From contig NC_135358.1 of the NCBI RefSeq assembly GCF_051622035.1, positions 14,012,001 through 14,076,000 of the forward strand: a stretch of 64,000 nt of DNA. Reading direction: 5' to 3'. The notes beneath the pieces were generated by a model. The model worked only from the letters and a program-made list of their open reading frames with translations. It had not been told where the DNA came from and ran no database searches. The stretch's first letter is position 1. Each line of letters begins with the position of its first letter. A program made the position numbers and the translations under genes. This document shows positions 38,108 through 50,060 of the stretch, piece by piece. This DNA is from Arctopsyche grandis. Its lineage: Eukaryota > Arthropoda > Insecta > Trichoptera > Hydropsychidae.

Positions 38108-38700
38108 TCAAAAATCGACCTTCTGTTGGATTTCTCGTTCTTGTGCCAATAGCCATGGGTTGAGAATTTGGAGGAGTTCCTCCCAGCTTTCGACTACATT
38201 TTCTGGAGGAACAAATTCTAATGCCATTACCATTTTAAATTTAATTGCATTTTCCTGATTATCGTAAAATTCAGATAATCCCAATTCCTGGATTTTTCTG
38301 TAGGTACTTTGGGACAGATGGAAAAAGCAACCCGTTACTTGCGCATTTGGCCATATGTCAGACGTGAACCTCGTGTAGCTTCCATAGACATATGGAATGT
38401 TCGAGACCGAATATTACATAATTATGGAAAAACGGACAACGAAGTGGAAAGCTTCCATATGAAAGTTGGCTATACAATTGGAGCCCAATTTCCAAACCTG
38501 TGGAAGTTCTTGAAAGCCCTTCAAGGTCTCCAAGCCAAAACCGAGAAGTTAGTACAAGTAATCTCCGGAGTTATGGGAAGACAACAGCGGCCGAAATACA
38601 TACGTACGATTGGCAGAGAGGATACAAAACGTCACAGCCAATTGGGCTAATCGACAAAGTTTGGAGACATACCTAAGAGGAATATCGTATAATTTTTAAA
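38108..38700. mobile_element. Mutator-like (MULE) transposase remnant with internal inversion
   Basis: The plus strand from about 38309 encodes RIWPYVRREPRVASIDIWNV, then NEVESFHMKVG and FPNLWKFLKALQ. After a frame change near 38630 it continues NWANRQSLETYLRGISYNF to a stop at about 38700. This resembles the C-terminal part of MULE-type transposase proteins in insects (NNAVEGWH, HPNIWKFI, Y-RGI). Immediately to the left, on the minus strand (38300-38108), lies YRKIQELGLSEFYDNQENA, then MVMALEFVPPENVVESWEE. That should precede the plus-strand piece in an intact protein. The two halves therefore meet head to head, implying a local inversion. Confidence 0.6.
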
Positions 38701-40061
<1,361 letters not shown>

Positions 40062-40072
40062 GTTTAAGTTTA

Positions 40073-40146
40073 AGTGTGACGGGTGATCACGTGTGACCGA
40101 TCTAGAGCGACCGGTTGTCCTGCAACCGGTTCACATTTGACTAGTA
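40073..40146. mobile_element. Single arm of the 49-kb foldback family
   Basis: The sequence from GTGTGACGGGTGATCACGTG through CTAGAGCGACC and GTTGTCCTG to GACTAGT matches one arm of the inverted-repeat element at 49000-49302. Only one arm is present, beginning 18 bp after the end of the TA tract. Confidence 0.7.
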
Positions 40147-40431
40147 ATCACCGAACCGTTGATGATGCCATTGCTCATTACTAACGGATAGCAATACATT
40201 ATTTTATCTACTTACACACATAGGAAGTGTTCGGATTAATGTAGGGCCAATATAAAGCACCTATTCATTTACGTATTGTATTTATTCATGAATGGGCGAA
40301 CATGATTAGAATTAGCATAACAATAGAGATGGAAAAACGCAGGCGAAGAGAACTTGGTTGTAAAAGAGCGTGTTTTGGCATCTGTCAAAGGATCGAGTGC
40401 AATCGGCTTCGGCAGGGGCAATCAGTCTGCG

Positions 40432-43429
40432 ATGGGGTGCGGGTGCGGGCGCGGGCGCGGGGTGCGGAGGGTGATGGGGGCTTCTCTGGTGATTCTGGCT
40501 TTGATGACGTTATCGTCTGCCAGCCCAGCCGCAGTGAACGGATACTCCATGTCTCAATCTCAGTCTCACTCTCATTCGCATTCGCATTCGCACGGCCAGG
40601 CTGAACGCGAACACGACGGGGCATCTCCTCGTGACGCAGACCACTACCGAGAAGGCGTACACTACTCCGAGTTCGACCACGAAGCCATTCTCGGTAATAC
40701 CACGTCTTCTTTAATACATAGCTGCATACTTATTTATAAACAGTTTCTATATTGTACAGTGTTTATAACATGGATATAAACAGTGTACCAAAAAAAAATA
40801 TTCGTTAATATCGTTTGATTTCAATTTATAGTTTGAGTGATTCATTTAAAAAAAATTTTTTTTTTCATTGCCAACTATTTTTTAGTGCATATCTTGACTC
40901 TGCTTTAACTTTAACCTTTCCCATACGGTGCTAAAAAATTACGCGTGCAGCGGTGATGTCGACTCAGTCGTTCTAGAAATTCGTGATTTGAAAGTCGGAT
41001 AAAAATGAATATTTAACCATTTTTCCTTCTATTGATGACTATAGTAATAGTCCGTATCTATATAAATGAATATATATATATATATATATATCAATATTGG
41101 TAATATACTGCTAAAAACGATCTAAAAACCATGAAATTGAATACGCGTGAACGACAATCCCGGAAGGCCGCCCATCTCCAAGTGAGGACGAACACTAGGC
41201 CCCCACTCCGCGACTCGCTGATCAGTGATCACGCCACATCCGCCAGATTCATTACGCGATGATTCAAAACCTATGCGTAAAAATATATTCAATTTTTTCA
41301 TCAAATAAAATAAAATATGTTTATATGTACTTTACAAGTAATTATTTTCACAATAATAATTTTAATACACAAATACATAAATTGATAAAAAAAAATGAGA
41401 AGTAAACGTAAATAAAAAAAATAAGACAAATATGAAAACGTTGAAAATTAATTGATAAATATAAGTATTCATCCTTGCTATAATACAAGTAGACAATAAT
41501 TACAAAAATTACACAATTCACATGAATGATAAAAATATAAATTTTATGTAAATGTAAGTAAAGAACAATAGCATGAAAAATGTCCGAAAACCGAATAACA
41601 ATAAAATTAAATATTTGTGTCCATTACATAACAATCAGAGCATGAAATATTTTTTTGTTCAATTCTGTGCGTTATACAAACAGGCTTTTGACAAATATGG
41701 CACAATAGCCGAGTTCTTTTTTTTATCATTGGATAAGGGCAGAATCTACAGTTTCTCGTTTGCACTCTAGAAATGGTAGATGTATTCTCCGATATGCCTT
41801 CTTGCGGAATGTTAGTGGAATGTGCTTCTAGTGATTGTCGATCATACTGCGATATAACCGAGAACGGGACACGACTGAAGGAAAAAACGTAATAACACAC
41901 ACTGCATTTGCGCATTATGCCCGATTCTTCGATAAAATATTTTTTTCTGTTGCGTCAGATAAATACATATATATTATAATAATTCTATCTAATACATTAA
42001 TGTATTGCTGAGGAATACCCAAAATATGAACTCTGTTTTTAGTATATTTACAGAGATATTCACACAATTAGAGTAAATGTCGACTATGTTTCTATCACCG
42101 GTAAGGGAAGGTTAATCATTAAAATGAAGTTTTTTTTTCACGTGTATATATATATATGTATGTATACTTCATATAAAAAAAAATATCGTATATGACAATA
42201 TTTTAATGAAAATGTTCAAAATTTTACCTAATATTATATCACATGTTAATTATTGCGTAAATAATTTTGTACAATTAATGGTGTTTTATAGGCAGTTCAA
42301 AAGAAGCAGAAGAATTCGATCACCTTCCAATTGGAGAATCTAAAAGAAGACTCGGTATTCTTCTTTTAAAAATGGATTTAAATGGAGACAAATATATAGA
42401 TAAAGATGAGTTGAAAGCGTGGATTATGAAGTCTTTTGCGTCAGTATTAAAATTATAAACGCCATTCTTTTCGTAATCCTAAAGATTCCTTTTATTAATC
42501 CTACAATCAAATGCAGGAAACTCTCCGAAGAAGAAGCCAGTGAGAGATTTGAAGAAGTAGATTCTGATCAAAATGGTACGGTGTCTTGGAGTGAATACAT
42601 TTCTGAAACTTACGGCATAGAATCGGAATACCGCATTCCTTTTGATGAAAACAACAGCTTCGAACCTGTAAATTAATTTTTAATTATTTTCCTAATTAGT
42701 TGTAGTGGTCTTCATATATGTACAAACTTTCGGAACTATGCGTCATCGGTATAACAATGATGCATTTTAATTGTAGATGATGATGGAAGATAAAATTATG
42801 TTTGATGCTGCAGATGAGGATAATGATGGCATTCTTAGTTTTGAAGAATTTGTTGTATTTTCAAATCCAGAAGAACATCCCCAAATGCACGCCATTCTTT
42901 TGAAACAAACCTTAAAAGAAAAAGACACCAATAATGATGGAAAGATTGATTTTCAAGAATTTGTTGGAGAGCGAGGTAAATAAATTTAATTTGTAAATAA
43001 GCTTTTAAACATTTTGAACTATTCGTATCAATTTATATGTTTTAAGGTTTCGAACAAGACAAAGAATGGATAACTGTTGAAAAAGATAAATTTGACAATG
43101 AGTTTGACTTGAACCATGATGGTATTTTAGCTGGAAAAGAAATCGAATCTTGGATTATTCCCAATAATGAGTAAGTTTTATGATAATTTAGCAATTATAA
43201 AACTAAATATGCAATAATATATTTGACGTCGTTATAATGATGTTTTCTTTAATCTTCTAGAGATATTGCAGAAGATGAAACCGAACATTTATTCGCATCG
43301 TCAGACGATGATCATGATTTAAGACTAACTTTTGAAGAAATTATCGACCACCATGATATTTTTGTCGGCAGTGAAGCTACAGATTATGGAGATCATCTTT
43401 TAGGTTCACATTTTGAAGATGAGCTATAA
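40432..43429 (+). CDS. RCN2: Reticulocalbin-2-like EF-hand protein of the ER (CREC family)
   Basis: Six exons (40432-40693, 42292-42439, 42517-42667, 42777-42975, 43047-43170, 43261-43429) join to 350 residues. Two in-frame ATGs (40432, 40474) both give a signal peptide, with hydrophobic core SLVILALMTL and a likely cleavage after SSASPA. A His-Ser repeat follows. Six EF-hands can be seen: DLNGDKYIDKDE, DSDQNGTVSWSE, DEDNDGILSFEE, DTNNDGKIDFQE, DLNHDGILAGKE and a poorer sixth (SDDDHDLRLTFEE). The block SEATDYG and a C-terminal EDEL match the end of RCN2, which has SEATDYG and HDEL. CREC proteins bind calcium with low affinity in the secretory pathway. Intron 1 (~1.6 kb) contains a piggyBac remnant. 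The human protein is 317 residues, so this one is slightly longer. Confidence 0.9.
41610..41880 (-). mobile_element. piggyBac-family remnant, C-terminal Cys-rich domain
   Basis: The minus-strand translation has RNCRFCPYPMIKKRTRLLCH, then ICQKPVCITHR and SCSDCY. The spacing of C-x2-C, C-x2-C, C-x2-H and C-x2-C resembles the cross-brace zinc domain at the C-terminus of piggyBac transposases (CTYCPSKIRRKANASCKKC type). No catalytic domain is adjacent. It lies in intron 1 of the reticulocalbin gene, antisense to it. It is different in sequence from the complete element at 58360. Confidence 0.6.
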
Positions 43430-44048
43430 GCTAGAAAGATTATACCCCGTGAGTTGGCAATACCTCGATTTCGTTCCTTTTTAAATTTTCAGATGTATTA
43501 TAAAAGTGTATTATTTTAATTGTTTATCATATTTATGAATATGAATTTTTGATTTGTATCGAAAACTTCCATGACGTATATATAAATTGAGTTTCATTGG
43601 ATTTTTTCCTATTCATAATAAGGAAATATGCATTCGTTTCAAATGCAAAAATAGTATGTATTTATGTACTACATATTATATGTATAAAGTTACATGTGTA
43701 ATATATACATAAATAATACTTATTTAATCTCACTTTAATAATGATTGTAATAATTTTTCATTTCACAATTTATTTCTAGTCATAGTTGTCCCATTTTTAT
43801 AAAGCTGTTTTTAAGTTTGTAATTTTTTAAAGCTCTATAATCAATTTATATTTCTTAAATAAAATTAATTGTAAAAAATTAAATATTGAAATGCTTCCAT
43901 TAATAATGAAATTTTTATTTCAATATGTTTTATTATATATGTTTGAATTTTGAGTATTATCGGCAGCTAAATTGAATATGTGTTTACACTTGGGAGCCAA
44001 TTGTAATACATGCATGTATGTATTTATTAGTAATCTCTTATTTTTAGA

Positions 44049-44117
<69 letters not shown>

Positions 44118-44596
44118 ATTTTTTTTTATATATACATGTATATTTACCATGTGCAACACGCTGTATATATTTATATAACTAAAAAAAATGTACTAGTGAA
44201 TAGTTTTTGATGAGTTTCATTTTGATATTGATGAAAAACATTAATAATAAAAAGTTATGAAAAAAAACACGTATACTAATTATTACAACTTTCCTTCTTC
44301 GAAATTACCTAACTATTATTATTTAATATTTTAAAAATACATATCCGATATCAAGTTCTTTATTTTGATAAAAGGTATGGTTTTTATATTTAAAATCAAA
44401 TACTTCAGTTCAACTGGAGATATTCATTCGCATATGTTTTATGAAACGTATGTATTTCTGATTTCCTAAATATAGCCACCCTCCCCTCTTTCACAGCTCA
44501 CTATTAATACTGTGTATGCATATGTTGATGACCTGCATGTTTACAGTTGAAATTCAGAAGGTGTGGCTTGCCGTTCTGTTAGTGATTAGTGAAATC
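43430..44596. other. Intergenic, with (TA)n at 44048-44114
   Basis: The 3' flank of the reticulocalbin gene and 5' flank of the coiled-coil gene. A TA tract of ~65 bp sits at 44048-44114. No further gene is supported. Confidence 0.6.
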
Positions 44597-47470
44597 ATGG
44601 ATTCGAATGATATAAGAAAAAATATCAGCAATCTAGTTGCAGAGGTTCAAATAATACAATATAAATTAATTTCTTGGAGCGTGTAATACTAATGTTAAAT
44701 TTACAATTATGTACTTTTGTAGAATGAATCATTGATAAAAGATAGCATATTGGACTATGGCGGTTTAGAAAATATGCATTTCAAACTGAACTCTGTTCAG
44801 AAAATGGTAATTAGCTCTTTTGAATAATTATTCTCATACATTTCTATTAATCCAGAATTTTATATCTTTATATAAATTATTAATTCAGCTGGAAAATAAA
44901 GAGGACACTTTAAATGTTTTGGAAGATAGTTTAAATTACACCAGAAATCAACTAAAGGAGCTGACTCGGTGTTTCAACATATTACAGTGTGATAGAGATG
45001 CAAAAGCGATAGAGGTAATAAGACGAGGTTATTTTAAAGATTCATTGATCCAAATAAATTAGACTTACAAGTGTTACAATTAATTTGAACAGATAGCTAA
45101 TTTACAAAGAGCTGTTGATTTCCACACTAATACTATAAATGAACTCCAGAGAGAAAAATTAGAAAATCACAGCGATGTAAGTTCATGAATTTTTTTTTTA
45201 CTTTATTTTATTTTGGTTTATCTAGAAGTTGTCATAATTATTATTTTAACTCGCGCTGTTTTATATAAAGTCATTTCATATTTTGTTATGACATACAGTA
45301 CGATTTTCTTTATTTAATTTTTTTGAAGGGAATTTCGGATGATTTATTCTTTCAAAGATTTGAAGATGAATCAAAGCTTTTGCTTACCAAGAAGTATGAA
45401 GATGAAATCAAATCACTGAAATTTGATTTGGGTGTTATGGAGAACTTATATAAAAATTGTCATGAAGAAGTAAGTGAATGTGTATTTCTAATTTTCTTTT
45501 AAATGCAATTGTAAAATAAAGATATTGATATTAACATGTATTCATCTATAATTTAGATGATGTCCCAGGAAAAAACTATCGACAATCTCCGTCAATCTTG
45601 TTTGGATTATTCTTTGAGAGAATTTAATTTACAAATTGATAATCAAATGCTTTTAACTAAGATAAAGTCTAACACAAATATTTCACCAAACCAATGTGTA
45701 AGTAGCATGTATTTTAGTTACAATATTCAAAAGTACATATATGTATGTATTTGTGGAATTTTTCTGTAAAATATGGTTAGTAAAGTTGACCTATTTTTTG
45801 TTTATCATACTAATTATATAAACATTTGATGAAGAACAAACGTTGTAAAAAGCGTACTGTATATAATATAACTAGACTAGCAAAAAAAGGTTAACAATAT
45901 TGAACCATTTTTTGTGCGAAAAGTATCCGTCCACGCCGATCTATGGTTATAACTAGAGGTAGGATCGGAAGCGTGCTTTTTCAGGAAACAAGGCGTTTTA
46001 GGTCTATTTTCCAGGAAACAGGGAAAACTACAAAACTAGAGAGCATAAAAAAAGGTTCATCATAAAAATTAACAAAGCACGGCGAATAATAAACAATAAA
46101 CTGCGCAAAATTGATTCGCTCTTTAGTTATAACATTAAACAGTACTTACGTAACCATGTGTAATTTTAAATTAACTTATGTATAACATATTGAAGTGGTT
46201 TATATGTAAATTTATTACAGAACAATAAAAAAAAGTCACTACTAATAGATGTAAAAGATGAAGTTTCTGACATTCTATTGAATTTAAATTCCTTGAAAGA
46301 AATTTTGGTAAGAGAAACATATAAAGTATAAATAATTTGTAAAATCGAAATTTATTCTATATTCTCTTATTAAATGCTTAAACAATTAAAAATAAAATAT
46401 TCAAATCGCATGCAATCTACTTGGTTTAATCTTTTTTAGTTAAATGAAACTCTAAAAGAAAAGGATGATGCCGTTGAAGAATTAAAAAATGAAAATATCA
46501 AATTGAAAAGTGAAGTATCGATGCTTCAAACTGAGCTACAAAAGTCCAAGAACAATAAGCTTTTTAAAAAACCAGAAAGGAAATTTTGGATCAAAAACAT
46601 ACAACAAACACTGAATGAAATTAAGATGAATATAAAAAACACTAAAGGTATGAAAACGTAATTATCAACATTAAAAAAAATGATATAGTGATTTTTATAA
46701 TTTTATTTCAGGCCTATTGAAGAAAAATTGCTCTAGAATACAATCTCAAATTTTACCTAATATACAAAAAAAACTTTCAGATTACAAAAATGAGGTGAGT
46801 ACCTAATCATAGTGATTGTTGTAGCATTTGTGTTTATTTTCATCTCTCATGATAAGGGTCTTATCCACGAGCAAACTGGTGGACAAGGTGCTTTAATAAT
46901 TCAATATTTTACATTAAGCGTGTAAAATTTACAGAATATTATGTTGAAAAAAGAAACTAATTTACAAAAAATGAATTTGCTTGATTTTGAAGAGATATGT
47001 TCTAGGAATAATGAAACTATCTTAGAACTTAACGATACGCTCAGAACTACTCAGGAATCATTAAAAAATCTAAACGAAAACTATAAGTATGTGGAAATGT
47101 AGATTCATTTCAATACCATTTATTGATCTTATGATTATTATTTTTTTAGTTGATGTCAATGTATGAAAATTGGTTAATTTTCAGGAATAAAACAGAATGT
47201 ATCGCTTGGCTTGAACTACAATTGTCTGAATCCACGGCTAAAGGTTCAGAATTATGTAATAAATCCCATTTAATTTTTGAATGTGTTCAAAAACTATTAC
47301 AACAAGTGAAGAAGAAAAGTATGTAAAATATATTTATAAGTTATACCCACTTACCCATTTATGATCATAGTAATTAGTAATTAAATAAATTTAAAATTTT
47401 AGAACTGCAAAATGTCTTGAAGATGTTGTCATTAAACGAAGATTTTACCAACTACACTTTCAAGAATTAA
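44597..47470 (+). CDS. Unrecognised 12-exon coiled-coil protein
   Basis: Twelve exons with clean GT/AG borders (44597-44644, 44723-44806, 44889-45014, 45093-45176, 45329-45469, 45557-45697, 46221-46307, 46440-46647, 46712-46794, 46935-47086, 47185-47318, 47403-47470) total 1356 bp, exactly 452 codons including the stop. The first seven introns are all phase 0. The protein (451 residues) starts MDSNDIRKNISNLVAENESL. It is almost wholly heptad-like and rich in Leu, Lys, Glu and Asn, for example LENKEDTLNVLEDSLNYTRN and LNETLKEKDDAVEELKNENI. Signal peptide, membrane segment and enzyme motif are all absent. AATAAA follows the stop within a few bases. I do not recognise the family. Centrosomal, ciliary, synaptonemal or golgin-type proteins look alike, so no function is assigned. 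That twelve short exons keep one frame strongly supports a real gene. Confidence 0.8.
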
Positions 47471-48600
47471 AATAAACACTTAAACACTCCAAACGGCCTA
47501 ACTTTTTTGTATTTATTATTATTTAATTTAATAAATCAATCATCCTACCCGCTGTCACAAATATCTGAATTTGATTTATGTATAAATTTATGCACAAGTC
47601 TAAATCCATATATGGATTAATTCATTGTTAATTTCGTGTTCTTCAGCCTCTCGAAATACAGCGATTTTTGTAATAAAATGTATGTATGCTCCAATTTTTT
47701 TAATTATTTGTTTAGGAAAACGCATTGAGGTTTACCTGTTAGCCCTTCCCGATATTTACATTTTCATAGGAAATTCAATTCATTCATTAATGCGTGTGTG
47801 TGTACATAGTTTGACACCTAATCACCGAAGGAAAATCCATTTCAGTTTTGGATTTTTTTTTTAAATATCCAAATTCATTCATCGGTCGGAAAGAGGTATG
47901 ATTCTGGTCGGAAAAGAGGTATGATTCTGAATTGAATACTTTACTCGTTTATTTTATCGAGGTAAGCCAGTTATCAATAAAATTTTTGTTATTAATCCAC
48001 AAGAACAGTCGAAATATAATTTTTCTAAGTGGAATTTTATTTAATTCTCATATAAAGACAATTTAATATATTATCCCTATTAATTCAATTCAGATTCGTG
48101 TAAATACTAGTACGAGCTTTTAGCTCGAAATTTTACCGATTTAAAATTCAGCACACTTCCAATTAACTCTTTTAGACGAAAACAAAAAATTGTGTGTCCA
48201 GAACACTATCCCAATAAACATATTTCAATATAAAATAGTATTAACAGTGGGAAAAAATCCCAAGTGAAAATACGTAATTTTGATTTGAACTGGACGACTA
48301 CTAAGAGAGATTTTGAAGCTGAAAAGTACTACAAATGAAAGATTAAATATCCGACTACAGATTCCAATTGTCATTTTGAACAGAAAATCGACAGATTTTG
48401 AGTCATCGACCAAACAATACCAACATATAGAAAAATCGCGCGATTTAAAAAACACATATCTCCGAATCTGTAGCCAATCAACATTTTTTATTACCAGATT
48501 CGTGTTCACTGGGCATAGATCTATAAGAAAAGTCATATCTCGTCTCCGAACCGAAAAAAAAATCGTCATTTGTCGAACAGTGTAATCCAATTCGGTCTCC
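47471..48600. other. Intergenic, no gene supported
   Basis: AT-rich. A 22-23-bp direct duplication built on GTCGGAAAGAGGTATGATTC lies at about 47884-47930. Overlapping frames on both strands at 48225-48650 show no family resemblance. Confidence 0.5.
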
Positions 48601-48965
48601 GTGACGAGCCGGAATGTGAAATTACCGAAAACGCAAATATTGGAAGGCAAAGATCGAAAATCGAAAGATCTTAAGTCGAAAGATCAAAAAACAAGGCTGC
48701 ATGGTAAACGGTACATACTCACTTAATTTGCGCGAGCAGGATACAAGAGGAACAGGTTTTTCCTCCCGTATTAATGTGCGCGCGCAGAATACGGGAGGAA
48801 AAGCCTGTTCCTCTTGTTCCTGTTGTATCCCGCTCGCGCAAATTAAGTGAGTATGTACCGTTTACCATGCACCCTTTTTTTATCTTTCGACTTAAGATCT
48901 TTAGATTTTCGATCTTTGCCTTCCGATATTTGCGTTTTCGGTAATTTCACATTCCGGCCCGTGAG
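48601..48965. mobile_element. Long foldback element, family 1
   Basis: A near-perfect inverted repeat about 365 bp long. The left arm runs from GCCGGAATGTGAAATTACCG through GCAAAGATCG and GGTACATACTCACTTAATTT to CCTCCCGTATT. The right arm repeats this in reverse complement. The centre is GC-rich (TGTGCGCGCGCAG) near 48775. It has no coding capacity. The same arms and centre occur at 61203-61860, which shows it is a dispersed element and not a local accident. Confidence 0.85.
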
Positions 48966-48999
48966 GTAGCCATAGGTAAACGGGCCCGTGAGGTACCCA

Positions 49000-49302
49000 T
49001 AGGTAAACGGACTACTAGTCATATGTGAAGCAGTCACAGGACAACTGGTCGCTCTAGATCGATCACACGTGATCACCCGTCACACTAAAACTGGTCACAC
49101 CCGAAAATTAGTCACGAGAAAACTAGTCACACCCGAAAATTGGTCACGAAAAAACTGGTCACACCCAAAAATTAAAAATTGGTTGAATTTTTGGGTGTGA
49201 CCAGTTTTAGTGTGACGGGTGATCACGTGTGACCGATCTAGAGCGACCAGTTGTCCTGTGACTGGTTCACATATGACTAGTAGTCCGTTTACCTATTTAT
49301 CT
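49000..49302. mobile_element. Long foldback element, family 2
   Basis: Inverted arms of ~110 bp: left from TAGGTAAACGGACTACTAGT through ACAACTGGTCGCTCTAGAT to CACACTAAAACTGGTCACAC, right the reverse complement ending at AGTCCGTTTACCTA (49302). The centre (about 49105-49190) is a short tandem of GTCACACCCGAAAATTGGTCACGA-type units with small changes. A single arm of the family is at 40073-40146. It begins directly after family 1 and a 27-bp direct duplication (CCCGTGAGGTA-CCATAGGTAAACGG) at about 48958-49010. Confidence 0.85.
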
Positions 49303-49339
49303 ATATAAAAATAAAATAGAATATTAAAAAAATCGATCG

Positions 49340-50060
49340 ATTCGAGGTGTCGTCCGAGACCACCGGGGATCACCTCTTCGTGTTTGCTATTGAATATGAA
49401 TCAAAATCGTCGATAAGGGGAAGTCACGAAATAAACAAACGACGTGGGGCCGGCTGGAAAGTAAGAGAGTCGGCGAATGTGTGCGTGCCGGGGCGTATAC
49501 GTGCAGGTAGCGGTTTGAGTGTGTGTGCCGAATATAGAGTGCACTGTAGTGCAGAGTGTCGAGTTTTGAGTGTCGACGACGGAGACGGGCGAGGGCGCTG
49601 TCGGCTACTCTCGGCTCGCGGCTGTCGGTCGGCGACTGGCGATTGGCGATTGGCGATTGGCGATTGCGGCTTGCGACGACTGCTCACTCTTCGTTGTTCA
49701 CTGTTCGTCGCTATTTGGTTTCTGGTTCGTCGTGGTGCTAGTTTCGGCCCACCCCCGCCCGCTCGCCCGCTCACCCGCTCACCCGCTCACCCCGCAGCAG
49801 CCCTCGCCGGAGGACGCGCCCCCCGCGCAGGTGAACTTCCGCCCCCCGCACCCCCGCCGCCGTCTGCGTGACGTCGCGCTGTTAATTGTCAGCCTCGGCT
49901 GAGTCACGCGCCCCGCCCCGCCCCGCCACCCCGCGCCCCGCCGGCCCCCGCTCCCCGCTCCCCCCGCCCGAGACTGCGCCCCGCCGCCCCCCTGCCCCCC
50001 GGCCGCCGGCCCCGCTACCTCCGCCCCCCTCCCCCGGCGACGTCACACGTCAAAACGCGC
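49340..50060 (+). promoter_or_regulatory. CpG-rich promoter region, probably of Rab5
   Basis: This is the only CpG-dense, GC-rich island of its size upstream of Rab5. A 7-bp tandem GGCGATT (49631-49669) creates three inverted CCAAT boxes (ATTGG). TGACGTCG (49869), TGAGTCA (49900-49906) and GACGTCAC (50039-50046) are AP-1/CRE-like. Repeats of CCCCGCC near 49910-49935 are GC-box-like. No TATA box stands out. A donor-like CAG/GTGAAC at about 49829 could end a non-coding first exon joined to 52113. The link to Rab5 rests on order and strand only. Frames over the region (for example 49347-49871) look like composition artefacts. Confidence 0.5.

Noticed and set aside
48225-48650. A 141-codon minus-strand frame and an opposing 90-codon frame
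   Set aside because: No family resemblance. The right end runs into the foldback element, and composition is not coding-like.
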